A model generated the notes under the pieces. That model ran no database searches, was not told where the DNA came from, and worked only from the letters and a program-made list of their open reading frames with translations. This document shows, piece after piece, positions 59,655 through 64,000 of a stretch of DNA of 64,000 nt. The position numbers were made by a program, and so were the translations under genes. Each line of letters opens with the position of its first letter. Position 1 is the first letter of the stretch. The DNA comes from Sporomusa malonica. GTDB taxonomy: Bacteria > Bacillota > Negativicutes > Sporomusales > Sporomusaceae. The DNA is taken from the NCBI RefSeq assembly GCF_900176355.1, contig NZ_FWXI01000002.1, forward strand, positions 1 through 64,000. The letters are read 5' to 3'.

Positions 59655-59776
59655 GATAGTTTAGAACGCCCATCTGCGTCGTTGCTCCTCAGACGTTTTG
59701 CTTGCGTACACCAGTACGCGGCGCGGCAAACGTCTTCCGGTGCGCCTAGCATCTGAGCATTCTAAACTACTCACTA
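59651..59776. repeat. Palindromic MITE-like element overlapping the prfA stop
   Basis: Left end GTGAGATAGTTTAGAA and right end TTCTAAACTACTCAC are inverted repeats with one base deleted. Inside, AGACGTTTTGC pairs with GGCAAACGTCT and GTAC with GTAC. The left end includes the stop codon of prfA (59652-59654). A shorter related sequence (CCCATCTGCGTTGTTG) lies at about 61783-61798. No ORF inside. Confidence 0.85.
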
Positions 59777-59794
59777 GAGAGTAAGGAAGATTTT

Positions 59795-60652
59795 ATGAGT
59801 GAACAATGGACCATCGCGTCAATTTTAAATTGGACTAAGCAGTACTTCGGCTCCAAGGGGATTGATAATCCCCGTTTGGATGCCGAGGTACTGCTTTCCC
59901 ATATCCTGGGTAAAGACCGGCTATATCTATACACACAGTTTGACCAACCACTAACCCCCGAAGAACTTACTGCTTATCGTGATACTGTCAAGCGTCGGGC
60001 TGTCCGTGCGCCGGTGGCTTATATTACTGGCTATAAGGAATTTATGGGGCTGAACTTTGCTGTTAGCCCAGCTGTCCTGATTCCACGGCCAGATACTGAA
60101 ATTCTAGTGGAAACAGCGCTCGAACGGCTTACTTCCCATGGAGCTCCGCTTATTGCTGATTTGGGGACAGGCAGTGGTGCAATTATTGTCAGCATTCTGA
60201 CTAAACTAGCTACAGGCACGGGCGTGGCTGTAGATATCTCACCAGACGCACTGGCGGTTGCTAAGGAAAATGCCGTTAGGCAAGGTGTTGATGAACGACT
60301 GAATTTATGTCAGGGCGACATGCTTGGGCCGCTTGCTGGCAAGACGTTTGACGCTATATTATCAAACCCGCCGTACATCCCAGACAGCGATATCGCTGGA
60401 TTAAGTGCCGAAGTACGGCAAGAACCTCGGTTGGCGCTCGCAGGCGGAGCTGACGGCCTGAATTTTTATCGGCGCATTGTGGCTCAAGGGGCTGAATATC
60501 TGAATTCTGGCGGTTTCATTGCTGTAGAAGTAGGGATTGACCAGGCTGGGCCGGTGGCCAGACTTGCTGACCAAGCTAGCAGACTAAAGGTTGAGGCTAT
60601 TGTCAAAGATTATGCCGGGATAGAACGGGTAGTGGTTTTTGGCTTACGATAG
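59795..60652 (+). CDS. prmC: Release factor glutamine methyltransferase PrmC
   Basis: 285 residues with RBS GTAAGGAAG. N-terminal helical RF-binding domain (1-75), then the SAM-binding domain 'ADLGTGSGAIIVS' and the catalytic 'SNPPYIP'. It methylates the GGQ glutamine of RF1 and RF2. Order prfA-prmC is conserved. Confidence 0.96.
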   Translation: MSEQWTIASILNWTKQYFGSKGIDNPRLDAEVLLSHILGKDRLYLYTQFDQPLTPEELTAYRDTVKRRAVRAPVAYITGYKEFMGLNFAVSPAVLIPRPDTEILVETALERLTSHGAPLIADLGTGSGAIIVSILTKLATGTGVAVDISPDALAVAKENAVRQGVDERLNLCQGDMLGPLAGKTFDAILSNPPYIPDSDIAGLSAEVRQEPRLALAGGADGLNFYRRIVAQGAEYLNSGGFIAVEVGIDQAGPVARLADQASRLKVEAIVKDYAGIERVVVFGLR

Positions 60653-60661
60653 GCAATCCGT

Positions 60662-61723
60662 ATGGAGATGATTTATTTGCGTACTAAGTATTATAAGGTT
60701 GATTCGGCTAATCCTGACTTAACTGTATTGGCAGAGGCGGCTGAGTTGCTGCGGCAGGGCAGGCTGGTGGCATTTCCGACCGAGACAGTATATGGTCTTG
60801 GGGCTAACGGCCTTGATGCTGAGGCTGTGGCCGGGATATTTGAGGCTAAGGGGCGGCCAGCTGACAACCCGCTCATTTTACATATTGATACAGTTGAACA
60901 ATTAAATGATTTGGCAGCAGCTATTCCTGCAAGTGCCCGGGCGCTTATCGGCCGATATTGGCCAGGGCCGCTTACTGTGGTAGTAAAGCGCCAATCTCAT
61001 GTGCCGAATGTGGTAACAGGCGGCCTTGATACTGTGGCTGTACGCCTGCCAGCATCGCTGACTGCCAGGGAGCTTATCCGCTTGGCTGGTGTACCGGTAG
61101 CTGCTCCCAGCGCTAACACCTCAGGCCGGCCAAGCCCGACGACAGCACAGGATGTACTAAGTGACCTTGAAGGCAAGATTGACGCTATCATTGACGCCGG
61201 GCCGTGCGCTATCGGTGTGGAGTCAACTGTTGTTGACTGTACCACACCGGTGCCGACATTGCTCCGGCCAGGCGGTATAACCTACGAAATGCTGATTGAG
61301 GTGTTGGGCGAGATCGAAGTGGACCCCGCGTTGGCCTGCTCTCAGTCAATACCTAGATCACCAGGCATGAAATATACCCATTACGCGCCTGTTGCGCCGA
61401 TGTTTCTGGTTGAGTCTGGGGCAGATTACGCTGCTTTTATCCTGAACCGTGAAATAAATGGGGCGCTGGCAGCAGGACACACTGTGGGGGCGGTAGTATC
61501 TGCTGAAATGGCAGACAGCCTGCCTCCTCAAGTGATAGCGTCTGTTTATGGTCCGCGTACCGATACAGCACTTATTGCCGCTAATCTGTACACTGCCCTC
61601 AGAAGTTTTGATAACAAGGCAGTTGACGTGATTTATGCTGAGGGAATAGCCGAACAGGACTTGGGACTGGCCGTTATGAACAGGCTGCGAAAAGCTGCCG
61701 GTTACCGCATTATCCGCGAATAG
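60662..61723 (+). CDS. Threonylcarbamoyl-AMP synthase (Sua5/YwlC type)
   Basis: 353 residues. The YrdC/TsaC domain is N-terminal with 'GRLVAFPTETVYGLGAN' and 'KGRPADNPLILHI', followed by 'SANTSGRPSPT'. A C-terminal Sua5 domain (about 225-350, 'SPGMKYTHYAP') makes this the long form. It makes threonylcarbamoyl-AMP for the t6A37 tRNA modification. It may start at 60662 or 6 nt later. RBS weak. Confidence 0.95.
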   Translation: MEMIYLRTKYYKVDSANPDLTVLAEAAELLRQGRLVAFPTETVYGLGANGLDAEAVAGIFEAKGRPADNPLILHIDTVEQLNDLAAAIPASARALIGRYWPGPLTVVVKRQSHVPNVVTGGLDTVAVRLPASLTARELIRLAGVPVAAPSANTSGRPSPTTAQDVLSDLEGKIDAIIDAGPCAIGVESTVVDCTTPVPTLLRPGGITYEMLIEVLGEIEVDPALACSQSIPRSPGMKYTHYAPVAPMFLVESGADYAAFILNREINGALAAGHTVGAVVSAEMADSLPPQVIASVYGPRTDTALIAANLYTALRSFDNKAVDVIYAEGIAEQDLGLAVMNRLRKAAGYRIIRE

Positions 61724-61840
61724 TACAAGGTATGCTTTCATATTGACCCCTGCTGGAACATATATATGAACAAACCGTAATCCCATCTGCGTTGTTGGGC
61801 CTGGGATGTTCTGAACGCTCTTAGGTAAGGGGTGGAATTT

Positions 61841-62437
61841 GTGAGCATGTTTGAACTGTTTGTCTTAAGCGCAGCCCTTGGAACTGATCTGTTTTCTGTG
61901 GCCGTGCCAATTGGCATGAACAAAGTGCGGCGGCTGGTTATTGTCCAGTCAGCCATTGTTTTTGCCGTATTTCACATTATTATGATTCTGGCTGGGTACC
62001 ATATTGGTCACTGGCTGGGTACTGTTGTTGAACATGTTGGGGCCTATCATATTGATTGGCCGGTAGCCAGTGTGCAAAACTTTGCTACAATTATTGGCGC
62101 ACTGGTATTGACTGGGCTGGGCGCAAACATGATTAGAGAAAACATCAGCGGCCAAGCGGAGTTTTCATCAGGCAATCCCTTGCATGGTGGAGCGCTTATC
62201 ATGCTGGCAGCAAGTGTCAGTATTGACGCTTTGGCCGCCGGATTCAGTCTGGGGATGATTGATGTCGATTTATTCCAGTTGAGCATGATTTTAGGTGCCG
62301 TTATCTTTGTGATTGCTCTCTTTGGGCTGGGACTTGGCCGTAAGTTGGGGCGGTATGTCGGCGCACGGGCAGAACTGATCGGCGGCGTTGTTTTGGTTCT
62401 ATTGGGAATACACATTTTATGGACGACAATTTACTAA
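61841..62437 (+). CDS. mntP: Manganese efflux pump MntP (YwlD)
   Basis: 198 residues from a GTG at 61841 (AAGGGGTGG 6 nt upstream). Six predicted helices in two repeats; conserved acidic residues in 'LGTDLFSVAVPIGM' and 'SVSIDALAAGFSLGM'. Exports Mn2+. The 117-bp gap before it holds a partial copy of the palindromic element and nothing else seen. Confidence 0.9.
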   Translation: MSMFELFVLSAALGTDLFSVAVPIGMNKVRRLVIVQSAIVFAVFHIIMILAGYHIGHWLGTVVEHVGAYHIDWPVASVQNFATIIGALVLTGLGANMIRENISGQAEFSSGNPLHGGALIMLAASVSIDALAAGFSLGMIDVDLFQLSMILGAVIFVIALFGLGLGRKLGRYVGARAELIGGVVLVLLGIHILWTTIY

Positions 62438-62496
62438 GCAAAGCATAATTTGGTATGAGATATTTCTCAAGACACAAAATATGGGGGTGAGCTTGA

Positions 62497-62958
62497 ATGT
62501 TCAAGATTTTGCTTGTATGTACAGGCAACACGTGCCGCAGCCCCATGGCTGCCGCGCTTCTCACCGATATGGTTCTACAAGCTGGGCTGGCTGACAAAAT
62601 AGCTGTTGAGTCGGCTGGGATTGCCGCAGGGTGCCAGCCAGCTTCCAACCAGGCCCAGGCTGTTATGCGCCAGGCCGGGCTGCAGCTGGACAAGCATTGT
62701 TCAAAGCAGCTGGTACCGGCTAAGCTCGAAACTGCCGATTTAGTACTGACGATGACGGTGTCGCACAAACGCGCTGTAGCCAACATGACGCGAGGCATGA
62801 CAGGCAAAATATACACACTGGCCGAATTTGCAGGACAAGCTGCTGATGTGTCTGATCCATTCGGTGGCAGCGAGGCTGAATACCGTATGTGCGCCGGGCA
62901 GCTCAAACACTTGTTGACTCAAGCGTGGGAAAAAATTGTCAGTTTGGCAGGAAAATAG
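62497..62958 (+). CDS. Low-molecular-weight phosphatase, YwlE-like protein-arginine phosphatase
   Basis: 153 residues, RBS GGGGGTGAG. P-loop CTGNTCRSPMA at residues 7-17 with Thr in the position that makes YwlE specific for phosphoarginine, and the general-acid Asp in 'VSDPFGGS'. Genomic order (ywlC, mntP, ywlE, rpiB, ywlG) supports the YwlE assignment. It would remove arginine phosphates placed by McsB. Confidence 0.9.
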   Translation: MFKILLVCTGNTCRSPMAAALLTDMVLQAGLADKIAVESAGIAAGCQPASNQAQAVMRQAGLQLDKHCSKQLVPAKLETADLVLTMTVSHKRAVANMTRGMTGKIYTLAEFAGQAADVSDPFGGSEAEYRMCAGQLKHLLTQAWEKIVSLAGK

Positions 62959-63016
62959 TAATTAACGTTGAAAAAGTGAAAGACGCGCAAATACATACAA
63001 TAGGAAGTGTTACAGA

Positions 63017-63460
63017 ATGAAGGTAGCCATTGGCAGCGACCACGGCGGTTATCGCCTAAAAGAAGAAATCAAAGCCCTGTTAACAGAGCTCAAGGTAGAC
63101 AACCATGATTTTGGGACATATACTACAGACTCGGTTGACTACCCCGATATTTCCCGCCAAGTAGCTGAGTCGGTGGTAAGTGGTGAGTATGAGCGGGGCA
63201 TTATTGTGTGTGGCACAGGTATTGGCGTCAGCATTGCCGCCAATAAAATTAACGGAATCAGGGCAGCGCTTTGTAATGATGTTTTTTCGGCGCAGATGTC
63301 GCGTGAACATAATGACGCCAATATCCTGACACTGGGTGAACGGGTGATTGGTCCTGGCTTAGCCCGGATGATTGTTGAGGTATGGCTCAAGACAGAATTT
63401 GCCGGTGGCAGGCATGGCTGTCGAGTGGACAAGATTATGCAATTGGAAAAGTGTAGATAA
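63017..63460 (+). CDS. rpiB: Ribose-5-phosphate isomerase B
   Basis: 147 residues, RBS AGGAAG. 'IGSDHGGYRLKEEIKALL' start, catalytic Cys in 'IIVCGTGIGVSIAANK', and 'REHNDANILTLGERVIG'. It interconverts ribose-5-phosphate and ribulose-5-phosphate. Complete. Confidence 0.96.
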   Translation: MKVAIGSDHGGYRLKEEIKALLTELKVDNHDFGTYTTDSVDYPDISRQVAESVVSGEYERGIIVCGTGIGVSIAANKINGIRAALCNDVFSAQMSREHNDANILTLGERVIGPGLARMIVEVWLKTEFAGGRHGCRVDKIMQLEKCR

Positions 63461-63484
63461 GAGCTCAAATGGAGTGAATGATGC

Positions 63485-64000
63485 ATGGATACAGATTTGG
63501 CAACAATTGGCCGTCAAACAGTGCTGGCGGCTGAAGAGCTAATAAAGACAGCCCAGTTAAAGCCTGGGCAAATCCTTGTGGTAGGGTGCAGTACCAGCGA
63601 AGTACAGGGAGCCCGTATCGGCTCCTATGGTTCGGATGTAGTGGCGGCACGAATTTTATCGAGCCTGCTGAAGGTTTGTTCCTGGTATCAGGTATCGCTG
63701 GCTATACAGTGCTGTGAGCATCTCAACCGGGCACTTGTTGTTGAGCAGGCTGTAGCCGATAAATATAATCTTGAAGAAGTGACAGTCATTCCGGTTGCTA
63801 AGGCTGGTGGGGCGCTGGCTGCGCAAGCTATGCGTGAGTTTGCCTGTCCTATGGTGGTTGAAGCGATTTCGGCCCATGCCGGTCTTGATATTGGTAGTAC
63901 GCTCATTGGTATGCATATAAAAAAAGTTGCAGTTCCGGTGCGTTTGACCCCGAAATATATCGGTGAAGCCTATTTGACTGCCGCACGCGCCAGACCGAAG
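63485..64000 (+). CDS. UPF0340 / TIGR01440 protein (YwlG), 3' end missing
   Basis: 172 codons to the window edge with no stop. Start at the ATG at 63485 (GGAGTGA upstream; the ATG at 63481 is out of frame and soon closed). 'VVGCSTSEVQGARIGSYGS' and 'QCCEHLNRALVVE' are family hallmarks. Function unknown. Follows rpiB by 24 bp, as in Bacillus. Confidence 0.93.
   Translation, partial: MDTDLATIGRQTVLAAEELIKTAQLKPGQILVVGCSTSEVQGARIGSYGSDVVAARILSSLLKVCSWYQVSLAIQCCEHLNRALVVEQAVADKYNLEEVTVIPVAKAGGALAAQAMREFACPMVVEAISAHAGLDIGSTLIGMHIKKVAVPVRLTPKYIGEAYLTAARARPK

Noticed and set aside
1..64000. tRNA, rRNA or transposase genes
   Set aside because: None could be recognised on either strand by reading.

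Overview
The window looks like chromosome of an anaerobic, spore-forming, probably diderm member of the Bacillota, most likely Negativicutes/Sporomusaceae. This is an inference. It rests on the Bacillus-like order rpmE, prfA, prmC, ywlC, mntP, ywlE, rpiB, ywlG at the right end, a SpoIIE-type phosphatase, an [FeFe] hydrogenase with a Tat-exported small subunit and membrane cytochrome b, and many Mo/W and Fe-S oxidoreductases. No rRNA, tRNA, transposase or CRISPR array was seen.

Left part (1-37.3 kb): three Mo/W-bis-MGD oxidoreductase modules of the acetylene hydratase / phenylacetyl-CoA oxidoreductase / catechol dehydroxylase-like branch. Module 1 (1.0-10.7 kb) has a riboswitch-controlled sigma-54 activator, a -24/-12 promoter, two zinc-ribbon microproteins, the catalytic subunit, a two-cluster Fe-S subunit and a HoxEFU-type NADH diaphorase. 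A short unit with a plasmid-initiator-like (Rep_3) regulator, TIGR04282 and ArsS-like proteins and an SsuABC-type transporter follows (10.8-16.3 kb). Module 2 (17.8-28.3 kb) repeats the plan: the same riboswitch type, a paralogous activator, sigma-54 promoters, a microprotein, a candidate structured RNA, the catalytic and Fe-S subunits, a third zinc-ribbon microprotein, two MFS carriers and a DUF362 ferredoxin protein. Module 3 (28.6-37.3 kb) also starts at a -24/-12 promoter and encodes a TIGR04282 protein, an HdrD-like CCG protein, a DUF169 ferredoxin protein, a catalytic subunit, a four-cluster Fe-S subunit, an NrfD-type anchor and accessory enzymes.

Middle (37.3-47.9 kb): cofactor supply. 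A Moco-type riboswitch with leader ORF and terminator precedes moaA, moaC, a MOSC protein, a MoeA-like protein and moeA. Then come [FeFe] hydrogenase large and small subunits with cytochrome b, a chemoreceptor, mobA and a radical SAM protein.

Right part (47.9-64 kb): an ECF sigma/anti-sigma pair, a PrcB-domain protein bracketed by palindromic repeats, a PAS/SpoIIE phosphatase, HD-GYP and GGDEF/HD-GYP signalling proteins, a nitrilase-family amidase, a LysE exporter and then conserved housekeeping genes.

How it may work together (inference): the two riboswitches before the sigma-54 activators lack the P3 arm and so resemble the tungsten-cofactor (Tuco) form, while the one before moaA has it (Moco form). 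In the first two, the 3' strand of P1 is also the 5' arm of an intrinsic terminator, so cofactor binding should permit synthesis of the activator. The activators would then turn on the -24/-12 promoters of the W/Mo enzyme operons when their GAF/PAS regions sense a substrate. Enzyme production would thus need both cofactor and inducer.
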